Shown here piece after piece: positions 1 to 8,404 of a stretch of 64,000 bases of DNA. Source of the DNA: an uncultured Lachnospiraceae bacterium. Lineage in GTDB: Bacteria; Bacillota; Clostridia; Lachnospirales; Lachnospiraceae. Position 1 is the stretch's first letter, and each line of letters begins with the position of its first letter. The stretch is from NCBI GenBank assembly GCA_947165025.1, contig CAMUYQ010000001.1:248001-312000 (forward strand), written 5' to 3'. The position numbers were made by a program, and so were the translations under genes. Under the pieces are notes generated by a model. The model saw nothing but the letters and a program-made list of their open reading frames with translations. It was not told the DNA's origin and searched no databases.

Positions 1-853
1 GCCAACTACCAATATCTTCGTTGTAGTTTTCGGGGTAAACTGAATATCCAAGTAATTCCGATTCTGAATAGCTGCCAAAATTGACAGAGTAGTCTTTCCC
101 TACTACTACATTGATCGTTACATTACCGTTAAGATAATCACCAATCCCCTGTTCCCTAGTTCCTCTGTGAACAACATATGATGTTCCACCCCACTCACGT
201 GCATATATAGCAAGATCTTCCGTTTCACCATTTATATCAATTGTTGCAGAAACATTCTCAACATGATATCCATCATCAGGAACAATCTTTACCACAAGAG
301 AAGTGCCTGCAGGCGAATCTTCTGTATTATATAATTTGGAAACATAATAATTGTCGCCATCTTTTGTAATACCATTATTGTTATACGGATCATCCTCATC
401 CGGAAGAACAGTATAATGGTCAGTTCCCATATTATTCGAACAATTTACAGTATACTGACTTGGAATGCTATTACCATTTGCCAGGTTCGAATACTCAGCA
501 TTCATAGAACCAAGTTCAACGACTTGCTTCTCTGCCAGCGGATCTTCTGCTTCGTCTTTATTATCTTCCGAAGTTTCTCCTTCTTCTCCCTCTTCAGCCT
601 CACCTTCGAGTTCACCTTCATCGCCGTTGGCTTCAGACTCATCGTCTTCAACACTTAACGAAGGAGTGTGAGCATTTTCCCCGATGCTCTCATCGGCAGC
701 CTGCTCTTCCACTATCGCATCTTCTTCGTTTTCTGATGCGAGTGTGGGCTCAGTGGGAGCTGCGAAAGCATACTCAGGGAAGCTTGTAGCTATGACTGCA
801 GCTGCAAGAATGCCCGTTAAAAGCCGCTTAACGCTCGAATGTAGATTGTTCAT
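1..853 (-). CDS. Secreted acidic surface protein, N-terminal part (3' end outside the window)
   Basis: The frame is open from an ATG at 853 down to base 1, giving 284 codons with no stop, so the C-terminus is missing. A strong Shine-Dalgarno (AAGGAGG) lies 8 bases before the ATG. The N-terminus is a classical signal peptide: basic residues, a hydrophobic stretch LLTGILAAAVIATSF and a likely cleavage after AFA. It is followed by about 90 residues dominated by Glu and Asp, which look like a disordered acidic linker. After that comes Thr/Ser/Asn/Tyr-rich beta-type sequence reminiscent of surface repeat domains. I do not recognise a catalytic domain in the visible part. It is probably exported and either wall-attached or released. 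The specific role is unknown. Confidence 0.8.
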   Translation of the reverse strand, partial: MNNLHSSVKRLLTGILAAAVIATSFPEYAFAAPTEPTLASENEEDAIVEEQAADESIGENAHTPSLSVEDDESEANGDEGELEGEAEEGEEGETSEDNKDEAEDPLAEKQVVELGSMNAEYSNLANGNSIPSQYTVNCSNNMGTDHYTVLPDEDDPYNNNGITKDGDNYYVSKLYNTEDSPAGTSLVVKIVPDDGYHVENVSATIDINGETEDLAIYAREWGGTSYVVHRGTREQGIGDYLNGNVTINVVVGKDYSVNFGSYSESELLGYSVYPENYNEDIGSW

Positions 854-900
854 TTGAAATACCTCCTTAGACACTTTTGTATAATGTCGCAATTGTACAC

Positions 901-930
901 ATTGTACCCCTTCCCTATACTTTTTGTCAA
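901..930 (-). promoter_or_regulatory. Sigma-A-type promoter of the secreted acidic protein gene
   Basis: On the minus strand a perfect -35 TTGACA (925-930) and a -10 TACAAT (901-906) are separated by 18 bases, about 50 bases before the start codon at 853. Confidence 0.7.
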
Positions 931-977
931 TTTTTTATTCAAATGTGATTTTTCACAACATCTTGTGTCACATGCAA

Positions 978-1017
978 TAAAAAAGGAGAGGCAAACACTA
1001 AATAGCGTTTACCTCTC
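978..1017 (-). terminator. Rho-independent terminator after the Wzy-like gene
   Basis: Arms 986-999 and 1004-1017 form a 14-pair stem on the minus strand, where two positions are G-U wobbles that would be mismatches on the plus strand. The loop is 4 bases and a run of T residues follows (978-984). It lies just after the stop of the 1034-2830 gene and ends that operon. Confidence 0.85.
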
Positions 1018-1033
1018 TGTTTCCGGAAGATCA

Positions 1034-2830
1034 TTATTTCAGATCAAGTGAAGCGAGGCAGCCGAGGAGGCCGTAGAACATAGGTGTTACGGAGACAGAG
1101 CTGTCGTTGACAAGAGCAGCTATAAGGAATGAAATGAGACCGGCGCACAAGGATAACGCCAGATATTTATTCTCGAGAGTTGACACATCTTTGGTCATAA
1201 TGCCAGTTGTAGCACTATGGTTATTCTTAATTATCATGACGATCATAGCCAGAAATGCTATAAGCCCTGTTACACCGAAGGATAAAGCAAGCTGGAGGTA
1301 CAAGTTGTGTGGTTTGTCGTAGATACAGTTGACTTCAAGGCCGTGGGAATACCTGGCTGCATAGTCGGTCTGGGGGAATACGAACATAAATGTATCGGCT
1401 CCGGCACCGACAAAAACATGATCCCCGATAAGCGGGAGTGTCGTATCCCACAGATATCCTCTTCCGCTGGCGAATGAATAGTTTTTGAAGATGTTAGCGT
1501 GTCTTATAACATCAAGCTGCTCATCGCGTCCGATCTCATTAACGTATCTGACGCCTGCATCAGTGAACTTAAAGCGCCATACAGCATCTTCGGTCTCAAA
1601 TATTCCGAACACTGCACCATCATAAGCAAGAGGGGTAAACGATATCACCTCATTAAAGCGATCATCGTCAAACCAGAACTTTCTCTGATTCTCAGGGAGC
1701 ATGAACACATCAAGATCCATTCCTTCGTCATCCTTAATGTAGAACTCACCGACGGAAGCATCGTAGGTTGCCGCGAGGATATTGTCATTGATCTTTATCT
1801 CTACGGTACTGCCATAAGTCTTGATATATTCGATATCAGGTCTGTCGCAGCTGTCAGCCTTGAACGGTGAATACTTTGCTCCAAACGCACCGACTGAGAC
1901 AAGGACAGCTCCTGCAAGCATCAGTACTACGAATACTGTCTGTACCATTTTCTTTCTGTAAATTACAAAGCGTTCAATAATAACGGCCGCTATTCCAAAT
2001 ATTAGTCCGGGTACAGAGCCTATCGAATCAGCTCCCGCGATATTTACCACGATCATAACAAAAAGCAGTGCCAGCCATCCCAGATAGATCTTTCTCGAAC
2101 GTGAGACCTCTTCTTCCGTTCTGGTAAGTCTTATAACATCCAGTATACGGTCAATAACAAGCGGAACTACCATGCAAAGGTAGAATGCAACATAATTTTC
2201 GTTATAAACTGTCTGGTAAACCAGTTTGATATAGCCGTAGAAAGGTTCAGCGTCAAGTCCGCCCATCATAAGAGCGGTTCCTAACCCGGTCCTGAAGAAA
2301 TCATGATTCAATAATTGTGAAAGACCGATAAGACATGCTATGAAAACCGCAACAAACAATGTATCTATTATAAACCTGACCTCACGCTCACCGTCGATAC
2401 AGTTGATCGCATAGAACAGAATGACCAGATAGCTGAGATGAACTATAGTCCCCTCAAGCCTGTCAGGACTTCCGTAGAGGGCAAAGTACCTATATTTTGA
2501 GCAGAAATACGACAACAGAATGAAAAAGGCATATATTGCCATAGGGATATAGATATTTGTCTTCCTGATCTTACGTTTTCCGGTTATAAGTAAGAACACG
2601 AAGAAAACAAGCGCCATTGCAGCGGCTGATATCGTTGCCGCAGACTTGATATATGTGAAAATGTCATACATCATGGAATCGGATGTGATCGACAAATATG
2701 AATACTGTGACAGAGGCATAGAATATGCGCATGCCCGCACGAGCAGAAATACTACCGATACGGCTATGATAACGGGAAGAAGTCTGATAACGTCCGTTAT
2801 TTTTATAGATCCGTGTACTCTTTCAGCCAT
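1034..2830 (-). CDS. O-antigen ligase/polymerase-like (Wzy/WaaL superfamily) membrane protein
   Basis: This 598-residue protein has about ten or more hydrophobic segments. Near residue 520 it carries the HNLYLQLA...GVTGL signature typical of the O-antigen ligase/polymerase superfamily, whose members join undecaprenol-linked glycans on the outer face of the membrane. A hydrophilic, Asp-rich section of roughly 130-190 residues (starting near residue 330) lies between membrane segments and is predicted to be extracytoplasmic, which is larger than the usual periplasmic loop. The start ATG lies inside the end of the upstream aminopeptidase gene (28-base overlap), so translation is probably coupled. 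The family assignment is good. The glycan substrate cannot be read from sequence, and no other glycan assembly genes are adjacent. Confidence 0.75.
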   Translation of the reverse strand: MAERVHGSIKITDVIRLLPVIIAVSVVFLLVRACAYSMPLSQYSYLSITSDSMMYDIFTYIKSAATISAAAMALVFFVFLLITGKRKIRKTNIYIPMAIYAFFILLSYFCSKYRYFALYGSPDRLEGTIVHLSYLVILFYAINCIDGEREVRFIIDTLFVAVFIACLIGLSQLLNHDFFRTGLGTALMMGGLDAEPFYGYIKLVYQTVYNENYVAFYLCMVVPLVIDRILDVIRLTRTEEEVSRSRKIYLGWLALLFVMIVVNIAGADSIGSVPGLIFGIAAVIIERFVIYRKKMVQTVFVVLMLAGAVLVSVGAFGAKYSPFKADSCDRPDIEYIKTYGSTVEIKINDNILAATYDASVGEFYIKDDEGMDLDVFMLPENQRKFWFDDDRFNEVISFTPLAYDGAVFGIFETEDAVWRFKFTDAGVRYVNEIGRDEQLDVIRHANIFKNYSFASGRGYLWDTTLPLIGDHVFVGAGADTFMFVFPQTDYAARYSHGLEVNCIYDKPHNLYLQLALSFGVTGLIAFLAMIVMIIKNNHSATTGIMTKDVSTLENKYLALSLCAGLISFLIAALVNDSSVSVTPMFYGLLGCLASLDLK

Positions 2831-4578
2831 TGTTTTTCATCATCCGAAAGATCAGGTGATATCTTCTCCATGATAAGTTTATTGTAATCATCAAGAACCG
2901 CTCTCTCCTTCTCATCAAGCAGTTCAAGGTCTATCGACTCTTTATCATACGGCACGAGTGTGAGAGGTGCAAAACGGCACATCTCATATCCGTCGATACT
3001 TTCAGCCTTTTCACAAAGGAGCAGGTTCTCGATCCTTACTCCGAACTTTCCTTCAAGGTAAATGCCGGGCTCGTCGCTGACAACGACTCCGGGGAAGAAT
3101 GCAACTTCCCGCTCGGATGAACTTCTGCCTATCCTGGCCTCCGATTCATGGACCGACAGATAGCATCCGACACCATGACCTATTCCGTGGCCGCAGAAAT
3201 ACCCTTTCGACCAGAGCGGAGTCTCGGCAATACCGTCAAGAAGCGCGCCCTTAAAGCCCTGAGGAAATACTGCATTCATAAGCCTTAGATGGCCCTTAAG
3301 GACTGTCGTGTATACTTTCTTCTCTTCAGCTGTGACATTACCAAGCGATATAGTTCTAGTAATATCAGTTGTTCCCTCAAACTCGAACTGCCCGCCGGAA
3401 TCCACAAGAAGAAAACCCCTGGGTTTAATCTTCTTGGCAGTCTCTTTATGTGCGATAAAGTGTACTATCGCACTGTCCGAACCATATGCGCAGATAGTCT
3501 TGAATGACAGCATCTTACATCCTGATTCAATACGGCGTCTGTCAAGTTCCTTCCCGAGATCGTACTCATCGGGAAGTTCGCCCTTTGCGGCAAGGTCCTT
3601 CACATAGCGGATGAACCTTATCATAACAGCAGCATCCCTGAAGTGAGCCGATATCATTCCTGTCCTCTCTGCACCGTTCTTATATGCCTTCGGTATAAGA
3701 TAGGGATCGCTGCAGTCTGTCAATAAGCCTTCCTCGTCAAAAGCCTGCAGGATCTTAGCGTTATTGTAATACCTGTCGGCAAGAACGATATCCGTAGCGA
3801 TATCGGAAAGATCAGTATAAAACTGTGAGTATTCCTTGATCCTTATACCGGATTCTTCCAGTGCTTTCTTCGCGTCTTCACTCAGTCTGTCGCGCCTTAA
3901 GTAAATATCCGCACCGTATGCGGTGATCCTTGCGAATGAATATGCGACCGGAACATATGATATATCGCTGCCGCGCAGGTTAAACAGCCACATTATCGAT
4001 GTAAGATCCGAAAGAATATATGTCCAGCTTTCATCCGAGACGTAGCGTTTAGCTATCTTGTCCCTGAGTGCTTTCAGTTTGTCATCGGTGATTATTCCCG
4101 CCTTTTCAACGGGTACGGCAACGATCCCGGAGAACTCACGCTTCGGCATATCTTCTACAGAAGACCTTAATATCTCGGCTCCGTCTGTAACATAAACACT
4201 TCCCGGGAGTCGTCCGGTAAGCTTTGAGTAATAACTGTATGACACGGTCCTCAGATCAAATGAAAGCGTCTGTCCGTCCCAGATGTGAGCAGCAAGAAAA
4301 TCCTCAACAGATGCTACAGATGCCATGCCCTGTTTCATCAGCGTAATTCCTGAGCCTTCAAGCTGTCCTGAACCTTGAACCCAGTATCTGCTGTCTGTCC
4401 AAAGGTACGCTTCTTCAGACGATACGACAAGTGTTCCCGCGGACCCGGTAAATCCGGATAAAGCCGCAAGATACCTGTCGCTTTCGGAAGTATATTCCGA
4501 CAGATGCTCATCCTGCGAGAAGACGATGAACCAGTCCACGTCGTTCTCATACATCAGTTCACGAAGCTTATCAAGCAT
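2803..4578 (-). CDS. pepP: Xaa-Pro aminopeptidase, M24B family (long form)
   Basis: This 591-residue cytosolic metallopeptidase removes N-terminal residues that precede proline. The C-terminal half has the pita-bread fold signatures: VDSGGQFEFEGTTDITR with the two metal-binding Asp residues, GHGIGHGVG with the metal-binding His, SDEPGIYLEG and RIENL with the Glu ligands. The N-terminal half holds creatinase-type N domains, and the overall length matches the three-domain long form rather than the 440-residue E. coli type. Its first bases overlap the end of deoC by 8, so both are read from one transcript. The protein probably takes part in peptide recycling. Confidence 0.9.
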   Translation of the reverse strand: MLDKLRELMYENDVDWFIVFSQDEHLSEYTSESDRYLAALSGFTGSAGTLVVSSEEAYLWTDSRYWVQGSGQLEGSGITLMKQGMASVASVEDFLAAHIWDGQTLSFDLRTVSYSYYSKLTGRLPGSVYVTDGAEILRSSVEDMPKREFSGIVAVPVEKAGIITDDKLKALRDKIAKRYVSDESWTYILSDLTSIMWLFNLRGSDISYVPVAYSFARITAYGADIYLRRDRLSEDAKKALEESGIRIKEYSQFYTDLSDIATDIVLADRYYNNAKILQAFDEEGLLTDCSDPYLIPKAYKNGAERTGMISAHFRDAAVMIRFIRYVKDLAAKGELPDEYDLGKELDRRRIESGCKMLSFKTICAYGSDSAIVHFIAHKETAKKIKPRGFLLVDSGGQFEFEGTTDITRTISLGNVTAEEKKVYTTVLKGHLRLMNAVFPQGFKGALLDGIAETPLWSKGYFCGHGIGHGVGCYLSVHESEARIGRSSSEREVAFFPGVVVSDEPGIYLEGKFGVRIENLLLCEKAESIDGYEMCRFAPLTLVPYDKESIDLELLDEKERAVLDDYNKLIMEKISPDLSDDEKQWLKEYTDL

Positions 4579-5215
4579 TTATATCACCTACAACAGAGCT
4601 TGCGCCGACGCGCTCACAACCTGCCTTGATATACTCTTCTGCCTGTTTGGCGGTCTTAATGCCGCCTGCAGCCTTGATCTTAACACCAGGTCCGATATTA
4701 TCCTTAAAGAGCAGTATATCTTCCATCGTAGCTCCGGCTGTTCCGAATCCGGTAGATGTCTTGATATAATCAGCGCCCTCCTCGGTAACTATCTTGCAGA
4801 GCATCTTCTTCTCTTCATCGGTAAGATAGCATGTCTCAATGATGACTTTCAGTACAAAAGAATTATGGACTTTGCGCATTTCTCTTATCTCATTGGAAAT
4901 CGCATCCCAGTCACCGTTCTTGACATCACAGATGTTTACGACCATGTCTATCTCGCTTGCGCCGTCAATAAGGCACTGCTTTGCATCTGCTAGCTTTCCT
5001 TTAAGTGTCTCGTATCCGAGCGGGAATCCAATAACAGTGCATATATCAAGTTCAGGAAACGTTTCGTGGATCCTGCGTACATAACACGGGGGAACACAGA
5101 CCGAAGCGGTATGATTTTCGAGGGCTTCGGTGCAGAGCTTTTCTATCATCTCCCATGTTGCGAAGGGCTTGAGAAGTGTGTGGTCTATGTGGGATAGGAT
5201 TTCTGAATTCGTCAT
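4571..5215 (-). CDS. deoC: Deoxyribose-phosphate aldolase
   Basis: This 214-residue class I aldolase splits 2-deoxyribose 5-phosphate into acetaldehyde and glyceraldehyde 3-phosphate in deoxynucleoside catabolism. Family motifs are clear: HTLLKP near the N-terminus, ADYIKTSTGF with the Schiff-base Lys, and KIKAAGGIKT with the second active-site Lys. The RBS is AAGGAG with good spacing. It heads a deoC-pepP-Wzy transcript. A 29-base palindrome lies directly before the RBS (5240-5268) and could be its operator. Nucleoside phosphorylase and cytidine deaminase genes in the 11-13.7 kb operon could feed this enzyme. Confidence 0.95.
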   Translation of the reverse strand: MTNSEILSHIDHTLLKPFATWEMIEKLCTEALENHTASVCVPPCYVRRIHETFPELDICTVIGFPLGYETLKGKLADAKQCLIDGASEIDMVVNICDVKNGDWDAISNEIREMRKVHNSFVLKVIIETCYLTDEEKKMLCKIVTEEGADYIKTSTGFGTAGATMEDILLFKDNIGPGVKIKAAGGIKTAKQAEEYIKAGCERVGASSVVGDINA

Positions 5216-5239
5216 GTAGGAACTCCTTTACTTATTTCT

Positions 5240-5268
5240 TGTAACAGTGGTACGGTATCACTGTTACA
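5240..5268. promoter_or_regulatory. 29-base palindrome between deoC and cheY, candidate operator
   Basis: Perfect 10-base inverted arms TGTAACAGTG and CACTGTTACA are separated by 9 bases. The site lies in the divergent gap just upstream of the deoC ribosome binding site, and a TATAAA-like -10 for deoC sits beside its distal arm. It could be a repressor operator or an mRNA hairpin in the deoC leader. There is no T-run next to it suited to termination of either gene. Confidence 0.55.
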
Positions 5269-5286
5269 TTTTATACACAAATAACT

Positions 5287-5314
5287 TTGAAGTACAGTAT
5301 TTTTATGGTAAAAT
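5287..5314 (+). promoter_or_regulatory. Promoter of the cheY-cheX pair
   Basis: A -35 TTGAAG (5287-5292) and a -10 TAAAAT (5309-5314) are separated by 16 bases. A TGG just before the -10 gives an extended -10. The leader to the ATG at 5370 is about 50 bases. Confidence 0.55.
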
Positions 5315-5369
5315 CAATATGTCACGAACGCAATATGCGTTTCAGAAGGTCACTCACGGAGGTTACAAA

Positions 5370-5738
5370 ATGAACACGGACATAAAGATTCTTGTATGTG
5401 ATGACTCCATACTTGCCCGAAAGAGCCTGTGCGGTATACTCACCGAATTTGGTTTTTCAGATATATCAGAGGTAAGTAACGGCGAGGATGCCGTCAATTT
5501 CTGCAAAGAAAACAAGCCGGATCTTATATTCCTTGACATCGTTATGCCTATCAAGGACGGTGTTACTGCAACCAAAGAGATCATAGCGGAATTCCCCGAA
5601 GCAAAGATCATCATGGTCTCATCTGTCGGTACGCAGACACATATCAAGGAAGCGATCAAAGCAGGCGCGAAAGATTTCATCCAGAAGCCCATTGATGAGG
5701 ATTTGTTCAAGCACGTATTGGAGAATGTAAATGGATAA
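5370..5738 (+). CDS. cheY: Single-domain response regulator, CheY type
   Basis: The protein is a 122-residue receiver domain with no output domain. It shows the acidic pocket D11/D12, phosphoacceptor D56 (in LIFLDIVMP), switch Ser84 and Lys106 followed by Pro. An upstream in-frame start at 5247 is possible, but the ATG at 5370 follows a clear GGAGG and fits the domain boundary. The next gene overlaps it by 8 bases and encodes a CheX-like phosphatase. The pair therefore probably forms a phosphorylation/dephosphorylation module acting at the flagellar switch or on another target. No CheA lies in this window. Confidence 0.9.
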   Translation: MNTDIKILVCDDSILARKSLCGILTEFGFSDISEVSNGEDAVNFCKENKPDLIFLDIVMPIKDGVTATKEIIAEFPEAKIIMVSSVGTQTHIKEAIKAGAKDFIQKPIDEDLFKHVLENVNG

Positions 5739-6243
5739 CAATAAAGCATGTGCAAAGATCCTTGAAGCATCGAACTTTGCATCACTTACAAACATGTCGG
5801 ATTTTGTCCGCACATACATAGAGAAGCTTGTCTACAACATAAGCATGTATGTCGAGAATGAGTTCACTCTCGGAAGCATTGAGATACTGTCCGATTTCTC
5901 GGGTAAATGCGAGCTCTCCCAGGCGATCACTGGTGTTCCGAGTGCTTATTCATGCGTTGACGGTAAGGAAGACGCCCTCACGACATTTGCGGAGCACTAC
6001 TCTCATCTCGGGATAACATCATTTGATGTGCTTGCAAGAGAGGCGATACTTGATTTCCTGAATCTTCACAACGGACTGTTCGTTGTAATGCTCTCTAAGA
6101 GCAATATTTGCGAGCTCTCGCTTGATGCTCCCAAACAAAGCGGGAACTTCTCCATTGACCTTGCCCAGTACAAGTCAATAACAGTAATTCCCGTGATGTT
6201 TCCGTATGGAACGGTCAAGTTCTTCCTTTGTGAGAACGACTGA
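5731..6243 (+). CDS. cheX: CheX-like CheY-phosphatase family protein
   Basis: This 170-residue protein is translationally coupled to cheY (8-base overlap). The region around residues 98-115 resembles the CheC/CheX phosphatase helix. D108xxN111 followed by Gly115 matches the family ExxN...G motif with Glu replaced by Asp. In characterised family members these residues reach into the receiver active site and hydrolyse phospho-Asp. The assignment rests on this motif plus operon pairing, and overall similarity is weak by eye. The Glu-to-Asp change could lower activity. A hairpin with T-run inside the opposing thrC gene probably ends this transcript. Confidence 0.6.
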   Translation: MDNNKACAKILEASNFASLTNMSDFVRTYIEKLVYNISMYVENEFTLGSIEILSDFSGKCELSQAITGVPSAYSCVDGKEDALTTFAEHYSHLGITSFDVLAREAILDFLNLHNGLFVVMLSKSNICELSLDAPKQSGNFSIDLAQYKSITVIPVMFPYGTVKFFLCEND

Positions 6244-6245
6244 TA

Positions 6246-7730
6246 TCAGCTCAGCCTTTTCATAACCGTGGTTTTCATGTCCTCCACGCTGCAGATGCAT
6301 GTGTGGAGGATTTTTGCATCTCTTATACCCGTAACTGCTTCGGGGATCGCGACATTTGATATCTCGCTCAGTCTGTCAGCCATTTCAAAATCATCTGCCG
6401 ACACTTTATCGGGTGCTATCGCTTCAAGCACACTCTTTGTAAACTTATAAGGGCTTGCAGTTGAGTCGATCACTGTCGGAGTCGCATCACCTGTCTTGTC
6501 CCTGTATCCGAAGTATACGGAAGCAGCTACAGCTGTGTGGGGATCGATCAGATATTTTGATGTAAAGAATACGTCCTTGATAGTTCTCGAACACTCGCTC
6601 TCGTTTGCAAATCCGCCGTAGAACTTTTCAAGACCTGCCTTCATATCATCCGTTATTTCGTATTTTCCATTACCCGAAAGCTTCTTCATAAGTTCTGCAC
6701 ACTTAACGGGATCGTTTCCGGAAATATGGTATATCAGACGCTCAAGGTTACTTGAGATAAGGATATCCATCGAAGGCGATGATGTCAGGATGAATTCCCT
6801 GTTCCTGTCATATGTGCCGCTTCCGAAGAAATCATAGAGCACCTTGTTCTCGTTTGATGCGCAGATGAGCTTTCCTACAGGAAGTCCCATACGCGATGCA
6901 TAATATGCCGCAAGGATATTACCGAAGTTACCTGTCGGTACAGTGAAGTTGACAGGCTCACCCTTTTTGATCACCGACATTTTCACAAGCCTTGAATATG
7001 CGTAGAAATAATAAACGATCTGCGGAACGAGACGTCCGATATTTATGGAATTTGCGGATGAAAACTGCATCCCGTGCTCTTCCATCCATTTATGAAGCTC
7101 GGGATCGGTAAATAACTTCTTGACTCCGGTCTGTGCATCGTCAAAGTTTCCTTCGATACCGACAACAAACGTATTGTCACCCTTTTGGGTCACCATCTGC
7201 TTCTTCTGGATCGGGCTGACGCCGTCCTTCGGATAAAAGACGATTATCTGTGTTCCCTTAACATCAGCAAAACCGGCAAGAGCTGCCTTTCCGGTATCTC
7301 CGCTCGTTGCGGTGAGGATCACTATATCGTTCTTGACACCGTTCTTCTTTGCCGCCGTAGTCATAAGATGCGGCAGTATGGAAAGCGCCATATCCTTGAA
7401 CGCTATCGTCGCTCCGTGGTAAAGCTCAAGAAAATATGCCCCCGAAGCTTCCTTAACCGGTGCTATCTCTTTTGTGTCAAACTTATCGTCATATGCTTTT
7501 TCTATGCATGATCTGAGTTCTTCGTCGGTATAATCCGTAAGAAACAGACGAAGTACACGGTAAGCCGTCTCCTTATAGTCCATTAAGCACAGCTCATCAA
7601 GCGTAAAGTCCATCTCCGGAATACTGTCAGGCACGAAAAGACCGCCGTCATCGGCGATACCATGTATTATCGCCTGTGAGGCGGTGAATTCCTTTTTATC
7701 ACCTCTGGTGCTTCTGTATATCATTTCCAT
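6246..7730 (-). CDS. thrC: Threonine synthase
   Basis: This 494-residue PLP enzyme converts O-phosphohomoserine to threonine. The PLP Lys is K112 in GATIAFKDMAL. The phosphate-binding LTATSGDTGKAAL and the N-terminal STRG segment are also characteristic of the long ThrC subgroup. Its ATG overlaps the stop of the 51-residue membrane protein gene in a TAATG junction. It is the last gene of the long minus-strand operon and ends 2 bases from the convergent cheX gene. No other threonine biosynthesis gene is adjacent. Confidence 0.95.
   Translation of the reverse strand: MEMIYRSTRGDKKEFTASQAIIHGIADDGGLFVPDSIPEMDFTLDELCLMDYKETAYRVLRLFLTDYTDEELRSCIEKAYDDKFDTKEIAPVKEASGAYFLELYHGATIAFKDMALSILPHLMTTAAKKNGVKNDIVILTATSGDTGKAALAGFADVKGTQIIVFYPKDGVSPIQKKQMVTQKGDNTFVVGIEGNFDDAQTGVKKLFTDPELHKWMEEHGMQFSSANSINIGRLVPQIVYYFYAYSRLVKMSVIKKGEPVNFTVPTGNFGNILAAYYASRMGLPVGKLICASNENKVLYDFFGSGTYDRNREFILTSSPSMDILISSNLERLIYHISGNDPVKCAELMKKLSGNGKYEITDDMKAGLEKFYGGFANESECSRTIKDVFFTSKYLIDPHTAVAASVYFGYRDKTGDATPTVIDSTASPYKFTKSVLEAIAPDKVSADDFEMADRLSEISNVAIPEAVTGIRDAKILHTCICSVEDMKTTVMKRLS
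6280..6316 (+). terminator. Probable terminator of cheY-cheX, embedded antisense in thrC
   Basis: TCCTCCAC (6280-6287) pairs with GTGGAGGA (6303-6310) around a 15-base loop and is followed by TTTTTG on the plus strand. It lies 37 bases past the cheX stop, inside the thrC coding region. Confidence 0.6.
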
Positions 7731-7885
7731 TACTGTTCACCGTTTTCCTTTGCGGCGTCCTTGGCATCCTTCATCTCGCGAAGCTTCTTGCCGGAAACAA
7801 CACCTGCAACGATTACCGCCATGCTGATCACGACAAGGATCAGATACGACAGGAACGTATTGAAAAAACTTGTAAAATTTGCCAT
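7730..7885 (-). CDS. Small single-span membrane protein (51 residues), unknown function
   Basis: An ATG at 7885 with a GGAGG six bases upstream opens 51 codons ending in a TAA that overlaps the thrC start by one base. The product has one hydrophobic helix (about residues 11-31, FLSYLILVVISMAVIVAGVV) and a charged Lys/Asp/Glu C-terminal tail beginning GKKLREMKD. The good RBS, the TAATG coupling and the preserved hydrophobic pattern support a real gene. I do not recognise a function. It may be a small modulator of a membrane protein. Confidence 0.7.
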   Translation of the reverse strand: MANFTSFFNTFLSYLILVVISMAVIVAGVVSGKKLREMKDAKDAAKENGEQ

Positions 7886-7927
7886 GATTTTCCTCCGTTT
7901 ATACTCATACTCACTGTAGAAAATATA

Positions 7928-8404
7928 TCACATTGACACCACATCGTCCAGCAGATCGGATGAGAGCGCCGCTTCGACCGCCATCTTATCACATCTCTCA
8001 TTCTCCGGATGCTCGTTATGCCCCTTTACCCAGGTGAACGTAAGGTTATGATCTTTTGCAGCTTCAAGCAGCCTCTTCCACAGATCCACGTTGAGCACAG
8101 GCTTCTTGTCGGCCTTGCGCCAACCGTTCTTCTGCCAGTTATCGATCCACTTCTGGTTAAAAGCCTCGGTAACATATTTGCTGTCAGATACGATCTCAAC
8201 GTCACACGGGCGGTTAAGGCTCTCAAGGCCTGCGATAACGCCCATCAGCTCCATCCGGTTGTTTGTAGTTTTCTTATATCCGGCACTTCTGGTACTTTCG
8301 TGAAGCTCACCCTTCGGATCAACGTACTGGAGTATCACACCGTATCCACCGGGTCCGTCCGGATTACCTCTGGCACTGCCGTCGGTATATATGGTCACTT
8401 TCAT
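7928..8404 (-). CDS. rnhA: Ribonuclease HI
   Basis: This 158-residue cytosolic nuclease cuts the RNA strand of RNA:DNA hybrids. The full active site is visible: D8 (TIYTDGS), E52 (NRMEL), D74 (VSDSKY), H129 (KGHN) and D139. I place the start at 8404, where ATGA overlaps the stop of the upstream MutS-like gene. An ATG 12 bases earlier would add MGDQ. It has no N-terminal hybrid-binding domain, so it is the minimal bacterial form. Confidence 0.95.
   Translation of the reverse strand: MKVTIYTDGSARGNPDGPGGYGVILQYVDPKGELHESTRSAGYKKTTNNRMELMGVIAGLESLNRPCDVEIVSDSKYVTEAFNQKWIDNWQKNGWRKADKKPVLNVDLWKRLLEAAKDHNLTFTWVKGHNEHPENERCDKMAVEAALSSDLLDDVVSM

Noticed and set aside
5247-5369. Longer CheY starting at 5247
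   Set aside because: It would begin inside the palindrome and upstream of the promoter. The ATG at 5370 has a GGAGG and fits the receiver domain boundary.
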